Positions 52,484 to 60,276 of a DNA stretch of 64,000 bases are shown piece by piece. The DNA comes from Bacillota bacterium (GTDB taxonomy: Bacteria; Bacillota; Bacilli; Alicyclobacillales; SLC66), in NCBI GenBank assembly GCA_021828865.1, contig JAJZCW010000004.1, forward strand, positions 87,812 to 151,811, given 5' to 3'. The position numbers and the translations under genes were made by a program. Position 1 is the first letter of the stretch. Each line of letters begins with the position of its first letter. The notes under the pieces were generated by a model. It worked only from the letters and a program-made list of their open reading frames with translations, was not told the origin of the DNA and made no database searches.

Positions 52484-53281
52484 TTATTTCCCAGTAAAAT
52501 TCGGTTTTCTTTTCTGTAACATTGCCGATATACCTTCTCTATGATCCTCTGTCGCTCTAATAATCGCAAAATGCGAAGAGATCAAATCTAAAGCCGTTCT
52601 CAAATCTAATCTCTCTGATTGATAAACAGCTCGCTTGATCATCCTGATAGCGGCAGTTGGACCGTTGGCTAATTTTTTTGCAAAATTCAGGGTTTCATCC
52701 ATAAGCATATCTTGCGGATAAACTCGATTCACCAACCCCATATCGAAGCACTCTTTCGCAGAGTAAAAATCCCCCGTCCACAACATTTCCAGTGCTTTTG
52801 AGGTTCCAATTACACGTGGCAAAAGATAGGCTCCCCCATCACCGGGCACCAATCCAATTTTTACATAGCCCTCTGAAACACGGGAGGACTCCGCCATAAA
52901 CCGAAGATCGCATAACAATGCCATATCGAGTCCCGCGCCAACTGCTACTCCGTTAATCGCCGCTATAGTCGGCTTATCCATTCGATCCATTTCAAATGCG
53001 ACTTGGTGAATATGTTCCCATAGCTCATGTTTCCTATCTAATGCTTCTCGATGTAAAGATTCAGTCAATGTGTGCAGATCACCCCCAGAGCAAAATGCTT
53101 GGTCTCCAGCCCCTGTGAGAACAATGACATTCACCTCAGGATCATTCCTTAATTCTCGCAAAATTTCTACCCATCTAATAATCATCGAATCAGTAAACGC
53201 GTTTCGATGTTCAGGACGATTAAGCGTGATAATGGCCACTTTGTCTGTCACTGTGTAATCAATTTCTTTATTGAAACACAT
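52484..53281 (-). CDS. enoyl-CoA hydratase/isomerase family protein
   Basis: A 265-aa crotonase-fold enzyme acting on acyl-CoA thioesters. It shows VAIITLNRPEHRNAFTDSM, the oxyanion-hole GAGDQAFCSGGDLH, and PTIAAINGVAVGAGLDMALLCDLR. EGYVKIGLVPGDGGAYLLPRV supplies the second catalytic Glu/Asp region. The first-Glu position of true hydratases is replaced by the GLDMAL context, so isomerase, hydrolase or a specialised hydratase is possible. ATG start with a modest ribosome site (AAGGTAGTGATGCGAAT). It stands alone; no other beta-oxidation gene is near. Confidence 0.9.
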   Translation of the reverse strand: MCFNKEIDYTVTDKVAIITLNRPEHRNAFTDSMIIRWVEILRELRNDPEVNVIVLTGAGDQAFCSGGDLHTLTESLHREALDRKHELWEHIHQVAFEMDRMDKPTIAAINGVAVGAGLDMALLCDLRFMAESSRVSEGYVKIGLVPGDGGAYLLPRVIGTSKALEMLWTGDFYSAKECFDMGLVNRVYPQDMLMDETLNFAKKLANGPTAAIRMIKRAVYQSERLDLRTALDLISSHFAIIRATEDHREGISAMLQKRKPNFTGK

Positions 53282-53541
53282 ATTCGCATCACTACCTTTA
53301 AGTATTTTTATCGCGCCATACGGTCAAATTCGATTTAAGATTGCCTATTGTCAAGTATTTACCACATCATTGGATTTTGAAATGATATTATCATTTAATA
53401 TCATGCCTAGATTCAAGTCGCTGATTTTGACACTATGTTGATGGTTTTCTGACTCTTTATTAATTAATTCACTCAAACGATGGAAAAGAAATATTGAGTA
53501 ATTCAGAATTTGTGCATTAATTTTTGAAATTTAAAAATTTG

Positions 53542-54310
53542 CTAATTGATGGCGTTCATCGGGGTGCGTATTTCGTGAATCATTTACTCTTAGAAGTCGC
53601 TCTTGGCCCGCGTGACCGCCTCTGCATCCCCTTTAGCCTGACGCGGTTATTTGTCCGTTCCTGCACCATTTCCTCAAGATGTTGTTGATACTGCTTTAAC
53701 TCCGTGATGTCCTCATTGATTGTAACAAAGCTCACTACTTCTCCAAAGATATTTCTGATAGGAAAGTATTTAGATATTAACCACATGACTTTACCATAAT
53801 CGAATATTTCGCTAAGATCTAGCGGGTGCTCCATTCCAAGAAACGAATCGCCCTGAATCGTTCGCTGCATCAAGGGAAGAGCCCCTGTTCGAATCACTTA
53901 CGAATCTTTTAAGATATTACGCTTTCCAATCACTTCTTCGGCAGTAATTTGAAGTATGCTTTCAATAGCATGGCTCGCCAGATTTTTTTCAATAAATTGA
54001 TCATTTGTGTGACCTTGAAGAGGTGAAGTATTCAAATTTATTAACGAATTCCACTCTCCATTTTCCACCAATCAAAGATAGAATGTTTTGATTAATCCTC
54101 TTTTTCATACCCCAATATGAAACATAATGCTTGATTGATGTCTAGTATGCCTGATCTCTCGGATACCATTAAAAAAACTCCAGAAATTTTATCAAGCGCA
54201 CCATAAATATGAGAGGATATCAAAATATCGCTCCCCTTTAAGTATAAATTGGCTGACCGAGATCCTTTGTTTTGCTTGTAATGATTGATCCAGATGGAGT
54301 GTAGAGGCTT
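53542..54310 (-). pseudogene. decayed PAS-sensor histidine kinase
   Basis: Remnants of a PAS-PAS histidine kinase persist in several frames. Near 54240-54100 a first PAS reads KISGVFLMVSERSGILD then INQALCFILGYEKED. After a frameshift, 54060-53898 reads ILQITAEEVIGKRNILKDS then a TAA. In the same frame 53894-53655 gives a second PAS ending VTINEDITELKQYQQHLEEM. Another shift leads to AVTRAKSDF, two stops, and finally the H-box HEIRTPMNAIN at 53577-53545 before a stop. Everything after the H-box, including the ATP-binding domain, is gone. The 105-residue open frame at 53580-53897 is therefore a fragment, not a functional gene. Confidence 0.85.
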
Positions 54311-54862
54311 CTAGAAGCTCGGTGGCGTCATCGCCCATATGGAACGCGATATAATCTTCCCTGGGTTAGAAAAACGATGAGGAGTTGAGGAGGGAAAGGA
54401 AATGCTATCACCCTCATAAAGGTGAGTTTCCCTTGAATTTAACCGCACAATTAATTCCCCTTCTAATACATAGCCGCATTCTTCGCCAGTATGTGTCACT
54501 AAATCCTCTGGATCGTGGACTTTTCCAGGTTCAATTTCGACAAGTAAAAATTCGATTTGACCATGCAGATTTGGATTCAGCAACTGATAACGCACGTGGG
54601 AATCAGGAAATTGGATAATCTTTCTTTGGCTTTTGCGAACGACTAGGCTTTCATCAGCATCCTGTTCCTCAAAAAAATTATGCATAGGAACATCTAATTT
54701 ATTGCATATTTTCCAAAATACAGTAAGAGTGGGCGTTACCTTGCCTCTTTCAATCTGACTAATAAGGCTGGTACTAATATCACATGATTCGGCAACCTCT
54801 TTTATCGTGAGTCCTTTAAGTTGGCGTATTTCCCTTAACTTCGCATAATCAAACTCCGACAT
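54311..54862 (-). CDS. XRE-cupin transcriptional regulator
   Basis: A 183-aa regulator. An N-terminal HTH_XRE domain (LREIRQLKGLTIKEVAESC then DISTSLISQIERGKVTPTL) is followed by a cupin domain. The cupin contains EPGKVHDPEDLVTHTGEECG and DSISFPSSTPHRFSNPG. This architecture (PuuR/SutR-like) often controls amino-acid or polyamine genes, with the cupin sensing a small metabolite. ATG at 54862 is chosen because GGAGGAACGGAT precedes it. It lies 152 bp after the APC permease gene, behind that gene's terminator, so it is probably transcribed separately but is likely to regulate the amino-acid cluster. Confidence 0.88.
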   Translation of the reverse strand: MSEFDYAKLREIRQLKGLTIKEVAESCDISTSLISQIERGKVTPTLTVFWKICNKLDVPMHNFFEEQDADESLVVRKSQRKIIQFPDSHVRYQLLNPNLHGQIEFLLVEIEPGKVHDPEDLVTHTGEECGYVLEGELIVRLNSRETHLYEGDSISFPSSTPHRFSNPGKIISRSIWAMTPPSF

Positions 54863-54926
54863 ATCCGTTCCTCCACATGTTACCATCGTATTTTCTCTTA
54901 GAATAGCCCATATATCTATGCAAGGC

Positions 54927-54965
54927 AAAACGAACCCGCATCATTCATTGAAGCAGGTTCGTTTT
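54927..54965 (-). terminator. bidirectional-type terminator after the APC permease
   Basis: AAAACGAACC (54927-54936) pairs perfectly with GGTTCGTTTT (54956-54965), with further pairing inside (CGC/GCG region). On the minus strand it lies ~50 bp past the permease stop. It overlaps the far upstream part of the XRE-cupin leader. Confidence 0.85.
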
Positions 54966-55014
54966 GGAAATTAGGCTTTTCCTAGTTAAATGATTTGATT
55001 TCTGCCGTTGATGA

Positions 55015-56391
55015 TCAGATCTCCGTGGAGACTGTTACCGATTCAGTTTGTTTCTCTTCTTTCATTCGGAGATAAGCAACCCAGTAAAGAAGTGCCACTA
55101 CCACAATCACTCCTGTTTTAATGATGTCTCCAGATGCCTGCTGTGTCAACGCAATGACTACTCCTATAATTGCAATGATTGGTGGAATTGGCCAAATTGG
55201 CATACGGAACGGGCGTTCATTTGATCGAGCACGAAAACGGGTAACAATCGCTGAAATGGCAATAAGAAGATAAATGGTCACTATGATCACACCAGTAAAC
55301 GTAATCAAGTTATTAAGTGATGTGAAATAGCACAAAAGTGCATTCCCAACTCCAAGAAATACAAATCCCCACTTTGGTACGTTATGACGATTCATACTTC
55401 CGAAAAATCTGTTGATTGGACCAGGCCAACTACCATTTCTTGCTGAATCAAGATAAATGCGAGCATATGCCAAATTACCACTGAGACCTGTATCAAACAT
55501 AGCAATGATCACGCCAATAATAAGAATAGTAGCCCCGACAGGTCCTGCAACAGATTGGGCAATGTAAGTTAACGGTGCACTGGATTTCATCGCTGTAGCA
55601 AAATTCGGAATGGCAAGCGTGGATGCAACGACTGCGAGCACTTCGACCACGACAGAGGTGAAAACCGCTATCATGACAGCGCGAGGTAGGACTCGCCTCG
55701 GTTCTCTGGTTTCTTCAGCAAAATAGAGGGGCCAATCGTACCCATTAAACGCGAACAATGCTGGAACGACAGCTGCCATCATCGCTGTAAAACTAACCCC
55801 TGTCACTGCTCCATGTGTGTTGAGGGTTTGCGGATTAAATATGAATGCAATGGAATGACTATCCCCCGCGAAGGATATAACAATAAATACGAGAATAACT
55901 GCCAATTCGATAATTAACATCACCATCGCTATCCAACTTGCAGCACCAATTCGTTCCAACGAAAACCAAGTCACGATGGCCATCATTGCTACGGCTGCCC
56001 AATTAACAGGTATTTGTGGAACTAGCGAGTTAAGATAGGTCGAAGAAGCTACGAGAATACTAGCAGTTACGACAACTCCTAGTACAAGAAACAAAAGGAC
56101 AGCGACAAATCCAAGTGGTTTACCAAGTGCTCGCCTGACAATCGTATACGCGCCGCCAGCTCCAGGAAACATAGAACCCAATTCGGCATAACAAAATGCC
56201 ATTGAGATCGCAATGCACGCACCAATGATAAATGCCCAAAATACGCCAGTCCCAGCCGAATCCAACCCAGCTCCATAAACCAAGAAGACGGAAGTGGTTG
56301 GCGAAATAGCAGCGATGGCAATAGCTAATACTTGACGCATTCCCATAACGGGTTTGAATTCAGCATTTCCATTCGATCGGTCTACTGACAC
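55015..56391 (-). CDS. APC-family amino acid permease
   Basis: A 458-aa twelve-helix permease of the amino acid-polyamine-organocation superfamily. Helix 1 reads VLAIAIAAISPTTSVFLVYG, followed by MFPGAGGAYTIVRRALGKP (the conserved GGxY motif) and, in helix 6, VPALFAFNGYDWPLYFAEE with the YDxxxxxAEE signature. GTG start behind GGAGGAGAAAACC. It is divergent from the M19 dipeptidase gene; the shared 274-bp region contains a spaced direct repeat. The neighbours suggest uptake of alanine, glycine or another small amino acid, but this is inference. Confidence 0.9.
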   Translation of the reverse strand: MSVDRSNGNAEFKPVMGMRQVLAIAIAAISPTTSVFLVYGAGLDSAGTGVFWAFIIGACIAISMAFCYAELGSMFPGAGGAYTIVRRALGKPLGFVAVLLFLVLGVVVTASILVASSTYLNSLVPQIPVNWAAVAMMAIVTWFSLERIGAASWIAMVMLIIELAVILVFIVISFAGDSHSIAFIFNPQTLNTHGAVTGVSFTAMMAAVVPALFAFNGYDWPLYFAEETREPRRVLPRAVMIAVFTSVVVEVLAVVASTLAIPNFATAMKSSAPLTYIAQSVAGPVGATILIIGVIIAMFDTGLSGNLAYARIYLDSARNGSWPGPINRFFGSMNRHNVPKWGFVFLGVGNALLCYFTSLNNLITFTGVIIVTIYLLIAISAIVTRFRARSNERPFRMPIWPIPPIIAIIGVVIALTQQASGDIIKTGVIVVVALLYWVAYLRMKEEKQTESVTVSTEI

Positions 56392-56502
56392 GGTTTTCTC
56401 CTCCTTGTGAGCGTTTTCAATAAACTAAATATTTTTCACAATTCATACATTATCTTAACATTTAGAAATTTGTCAACACTTCTTAGTCGTTTTTAGAAGA
56501 TA

Positions 56503-56560
56503 TTTTTTATCATATTGAATTTTTGAAGTCTTTTTTTTGATTTTTTTTATGATATTGAAA
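56503..56560. promoter_or_regulatory. direct repeats spaced 40 bp in the APC/M19 divergent region
   Basis: TTTTTTATCATATTGAAT (56503-56520) recurs as TTTTTTATGATATTGAAA (56543-56560). The 40-bp period is close to four helical turns, so a protein would meet both on the same face. The adjacent XRE-cupin regulator is the obvious candidate. Confidence 0.5.
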
Positions 56561-56665
56561 TTCATTTAAAGCGGTTCTATAATTGCTTCGAGTCTGGATT
56601 TACTAGTTCTTCTATTGAGATATAATTACCAATTTATCTATTTATTGTAAATTGGAGGGATCGAC

Positions 56666-57769
56666 ATGCGAGAATCGGATGTAATCATTTTTGATTTACA
56701 TTCAGACATCCCTACTGACATAGTCGTAAGGCGTGCCTTTGGAGAACGTGCTGTTTTTCAACGTCGTCATGCAAACAGACTATTAGCTAACGGAGTCAGA
56801 GCTGTGGTCCTCGCGATTTGGGTGGAGCCTACATTTCGTGATCAGGCTGCCCAACGTGCACTCCAAATTGTGGGGGCATTAATGGCAGACTTGTCAGAAT
56901 CCTCATCAACTGCTGAGATTATTAAGAATGCTCATGATCTGAATAGATGCATTACAGCGAAGAAAATTGCTGTGATGTTGTCTATTGAGGGAATGACATT
57001 GATAGAACAGTGGCCTATTGCAGATACAGTAAGCAATACAAAACTCCATTCAAACGCAATAGCACTTGATTTAGTGAATAGGCATCTACAAGACAAATCC
57101 TCACAATCTCTAGCTATTTTCAAAAGTTTTGGAGTACGGGAGGCAATGCTTGTTTGGGGAGAAAGCAATGAAATTGCAAGTGGACCTGGAAAATCATCTA
57201 ATACAATACAATCAACTGGCTTAACTGATTTTGGTAAGTATGTCGTTTCAGAGTGGGAGCAAGCTGATATTCTCATTGATATATCCCACCTAGATGACCG
57301 TTCCACATCAGATGTTATTGAGGTGGCTAATGGTATTGTGATCGCATCTCACTCTAATGCCCGTGCACTTTGTGACCATCCTCGGAATCTATCTGACATG
57401 CACTTAAAAGCGATTGCTGCTCGAAATGGGGTGGTGGGGTTAAATACATATGCCCTCTTCGTGGATGCGAATCATGCTACGCTTGATCGATTTATTGACC
57501 ACATTGTCTATATTAGCGACTTAATAGGGATTGAACACGTCTCAATGGGGTTTGATTTTATGGACTACCTCCCCGATCACTTTGGGTTTCCAGAACGAAC
57601 GAAGGGATTGGCGTGCATCGAAGACGTACCTCGTTTGATAGAAAGGATGATTGAGCGCAAACTGTCTCACCAAGAGATTACGAAGATTATGTTTGATAAC
57701 TCAGCTCGTGTGATGTGCAATTGGAGCCGTACACGCAGCAACGAAGATGAAATTTATTGTTCAAAATAA
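56666..57769 (+). CDS. membrane dipeptidase family (peptidase M19)
   Basis: A 367-aa zinc enzyme of the renal dipeptidase family, hydrolysing dipeptides including those with a C-terminal D-amino acid. The first zinc ligands are in DLHSDIPTD (HxD). Others are in ILIDISHLDD, IASHSNARALCDHPRNLSD and GIEHVSMGFDFMDYLP. Compared with classic members the bridging glutamate region (MLSIEGM) is present. ATG start behind TTGGAGGGATCGAC. It is followed after 32 bp by a decayed alanine dehydrogenase and then alanine racemase. This gives a picture of a dipeptide to D/L-alanine pathway that has lost its dehydrogenase. Confidence 0.92.
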   Translation: MRESDVIIFDLHSDIPTDIVVRRAFGERAVFQRRHANRLLANGVRAVVLAIWVEPTFRDQAAQRALQIVGALMADLSESSSTAEIIKNAHDLNRCITAKKIAVMLSIEGMTLIEQWPIADTVSNTKLHSNAIALDLVNRHLQDKSSQSLAIFKSFGVREAMLVWGESNEIASGPGKSSNTIQSTGLTDFGKYVVSEWEQADILIDISHLDDRSTSDVIEVANGIVIASHSNARALCDHPRNLSDMHLKAIAARNGVVGLNTYALFVDANHATLDRFIDHIVYISDLIGIEHVSMGFDFMDYLPDHFGFPERTKGLACIEDVPRLIERMIERKLSHQEITKIMFDNSARVMCNWSRTRSNEDEIYCSK

Positions 57770-57801
57770 ATATAAAAAACATGATAAGGGAGAAGATTAT
57801 T

Positions 57802-58117
57802 TTGATTATTGGTATACCTAAAGAAATTAAACACAATGAAAATCAGGTTGCCGTCAAGCTGGTGCAAAATAGTAAATCACGAAGATGCATGGCAAAGTGC
57901 CAACTTGGTTGACGTTGCGATTGATCAAGGGGGATCGGTAGACACTATTGATCATGTCACGACTCTATCCATCGCAAATTTCGGATGGCAACAGGCTATA
58001 CAGAAAAGTGATTCGTGAAAAAGCGGTATTACTATTGTAAAAGGAAATGTTGTCCATGCTTCTGTCACTAATGCACTGAGTATATCACACTGCGAACTCA
58101 ACACAGTACTCTCCTAA
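57802..58117 (+). pseudogene. decayed alanine dehydrogenase
   Basis: Three separated pieces of alanine dehydrogenase are readable. The N-terminus IIGIPKEIKHNENQVAV (57802 onward, TTG start behind AAGGGAGA) matches the family's first strand. A central piece NLVDVAIDQGGSVDTIDHVT (~57900-57960) matches the VDVAIDQGGCxET-H region. The C-terminal ITIVKGNVVHASVTNALS (~58028-58080) resembles the family's last helix. Large internal deletions and frame changes separate them; ~105 codons remain of ~370. L-alanine oxidation to pyruvate is therefore lost at this locus. Confidence 0.85.
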
Positions 58118-58152
58118 GCTAAGGATAGGGTACAATCTAGGTGGTGTTAGAA

Positions 58153-59334
58153 ATGACATCAAATCAGACTCTTTATAGAGATACTTGGGCAGAAATTAAC
58201 CTTGATGCGATTGCACATAACGTCCATACGATTCAACATCATATTGGCCCATATAAAAAGATCATGGCAGTTGTCAAAGCTAATGCATATGGGCATGGAG
58301 CTGTAGCTGTGGCGCAGGCCGCACTTCTTGCGGGCGCAACACACCTCGGAGTAGCAACATTGGACGAGGCCATTATGCTTCGGACACAATTTATTGATGC
58401 ACCAATCCTTGTGCTTGGATATGCACCTCCTAAGCATGCCACAGTGGCTGCTAGCCATCACATTATCTTAACGGTGGTATCCACGAGACATGCAGAGCAG
58501 TTGGCGAGTTTTATGAAAAATGCTTCAGGTATACAGCTTAATGTCCATTTGAAAATAGATTCAGGAATGAGTAGGCTAGGTATACGAAATGCGAAGGAAT
58601 TAATGCAGGCTGTAACGTTTTTATCGAATACTCCAAGTATTCAACTGACAGGTGCATTTACGCATTTTGCAGAATCAGACGCTGATCATCTCAATTTTAC
58701 TTACGAGCAGTTGCAACTTACGAATCAATTATTTGAGTTATTGAAACAACATGTGACGGAAATTGACGGTTTGCTTTTTCATGCCGCCAACTCAGGTGGA
58801 ATTCTCCAGGTGCCTGAAAGTCATTATGATATGGTCCGTTTAGGGATCAGCCTATACGGAGTATATCCTTCCCATCACTTACGGAAAAATAAACCTCTTT
58901 CACTAATTCAAGCATTGAAACTGAAATCACGTATAGCTCTAGTGAAGGAAGTCCCCTCCGAAACCCCCATCAGTTACGGAAGTACGTTTGTAACAAACCA
59001 TCCAATGCGTATAGCAACTATCCCAATTGGCTATGGTGACGGTATACCACGAATTTTATCTAATCGTGGTTATTTTCTGTTACAAGGAGTACGATGTGCC
59101 ATTCTCGGGCGTATTTGCATGGATCAGACGATAATCGACGTCAGTGACTTCGATAATGTCCAGGAAGGCGATGAAGTCATTATTTATAATGAACAAACCC
59201 TCCCTGAACTATCAGACCTTTCTGGAACTATTCCCTATGAGCTTTTATGTGCCATTGCACCTAGGGTGCCACGCCTTTACGATACTAGTCAATCTCACCG
59301 TATCTTAGTAGATCCAGGAATTCAGCTAATATGA
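58153..59334 (+). CDS. alr: alanine racemase
   Basis: A 393-aa PLP enzyme interconverting L- and D-alanine. The PLP lysine is in MAVVKANAYGHG, the second catalytic Tyr in ISYGSTFVT, and cofactor/structural blocks are IDSGMSRLGIR, RLGISLYGVYPS and IPIGYGDGIPR. Normal length, N-terminal TIM barrel and C-terminal beta domain. ATG at 58153 follows AGGTGG; GTG at 58141 is possible. It lies just after the alanine dehydrogenase remnant and dipeptidase, so this may be the catabolic copy of two racemases. A cell-wall copy elsewhere would be expected. Confidence 0.96.
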   Translation: MTSNQTLYRDTWAEINLDAIAHNVHTIQHHIGPYKKIMAVVKANAYGHGAVAVAQAALLAGATHLGVATLDEAIMLRTQFIDAPILVLGYAPPKHATVAASHHIILTVVSTRHAEQLASFMKNASGIQLNVHLKIDSGMSRLGIRNAKELMQAVTFLSNTPSIQLTGAFTHFAESDADHLNFTYEQLQLTNQLFELLKQHVTEIDGLLFHAANSGGILQVPESHYDMVRLGISLYGVYPSHHLRKNKPLSLIQALKLKSRIALVKEVPSETPISYGSTFVTNHPMRIATIPIGYGDGIPRILSNRGYFLLQGVRCAILGRICMDQTIIDVSDFDNVQEGDEVIIYNEQTLPELSDLSGTIPYELLCAIAPRVPRLYDTSQSHRILVDPGIQLI

Positions 59335-59383
59335 AAGGTGGCGTATAAGCTATAATTATATTAGGAGAAAACATTTCACGGTA

Positions 59384-60241
59384 TCATTCAAAACGAAGGT
59401 TTTGCGAATTCGAAGATTCTTTAATTAAATTATCTGCCACTTTTGAAATATTAACATATACATTTCGCAACTCTTCTACACTCTCCGTATGTTTTTTCTG
59501 ATTTTGGGAAACTTGATTGACTGTGTCATTTAATCGAAAAAGAGCGGTTTGCAATTTCTTAAGTCGCTTGCTGATCTTTTCTGCGGATTCTTTACTTTGT
59601 ATAGCCATTTTTCGTATTTCATCAGATACGACTCCAAATCCTCTCCCGGCTTCTCCCGCACGAGCAGCCTCTATCGCCGCATTTAACCCAAGTAAATTAG
59701 ATTGAGAAGCGATGTCCTGAACGAACTACACAATTTCATTGATGGTGCTGACATCATTAGCAATTTCACTAGCATACGTTGTTAGCGTTCCTGCTTCTAC
59801 TGAAATCGAGGCTGAAGACACAGCAATCTCATCTGTACTGGCACTCAATTCTTCTACCATAGCTGCTAGTTCATGGGCATTCGTCTGTAACTGATGATGT
59901 TTCTGCGTTGATGTTACCGCAGTAAGATAACCAATTATCTCGTTTTGATTGGCTTGATCCTTATAAATGGGTACTGCTGATGCGATATAAGCAACACCAA
60001 AATGTTCTGGACCACGTTCATCACTTACTGGCTTCTTCTCAAGTTTCGCACGATAAGTCACCGTATGCTTCAAATCCTCAAGCTTTATTCCCTCTTTAAT
60101 GCCAAGGTCGATGCTCTTTCCTGGTAAAGAAGTAATAACTTGATAAGGATCCAATAAAATTAAATGAGTGTCTTCAGGATAGCTTTTTTGAATAAACGGG
60201 AGAAAAAGTACTAAATCTTCAATACTAGAAATAATGCGCAT
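59384..60241 (-). pseudogene. soluble chemoreceptor interrupted by an amber codon
   Basis: One frame encodes a ~285-aa cytoplasmic receptor, but TAG at 59728-59726 cuts it after STINEIV. The same frame then continues [20 protein letters not shown] and [20 protein letters not shown], the signalling tip, to NSQNLRFE. The N-terminal ~120 residues form a DUF/PAS-like sensor (RIISSIEDLVLFLPFIQKSY ... GYLTAVTSTQ). Without readthrough the product lacks the CheA contact tip and cannot signal. It has the same layout as the intact soluble receptor at 43.8 kb. ATG at 60241 behind GGGGGTTGCAC; it follows the GGDEF-EAL gene on the same strand. Confidence 0.82.
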
Positions 60242-60276
60242 GTGCAACCCCCAAAAATGATGGTTTTCATTCCATA

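Noticed and set aside
53580..53897. Stand-alone 105-aa PAS protein
   Set aside because: Flanking sequence in other frames carries the rest of a histidine kinase, including an HEIRTP H-box, so it is a pseudogene fragment.
57809..58018. 69-aa hypothetical plus-strand protein
   Set aside because: It overlaps recognisable alanine dehydrogenase pieces in more than one frame and is debris of that gene.
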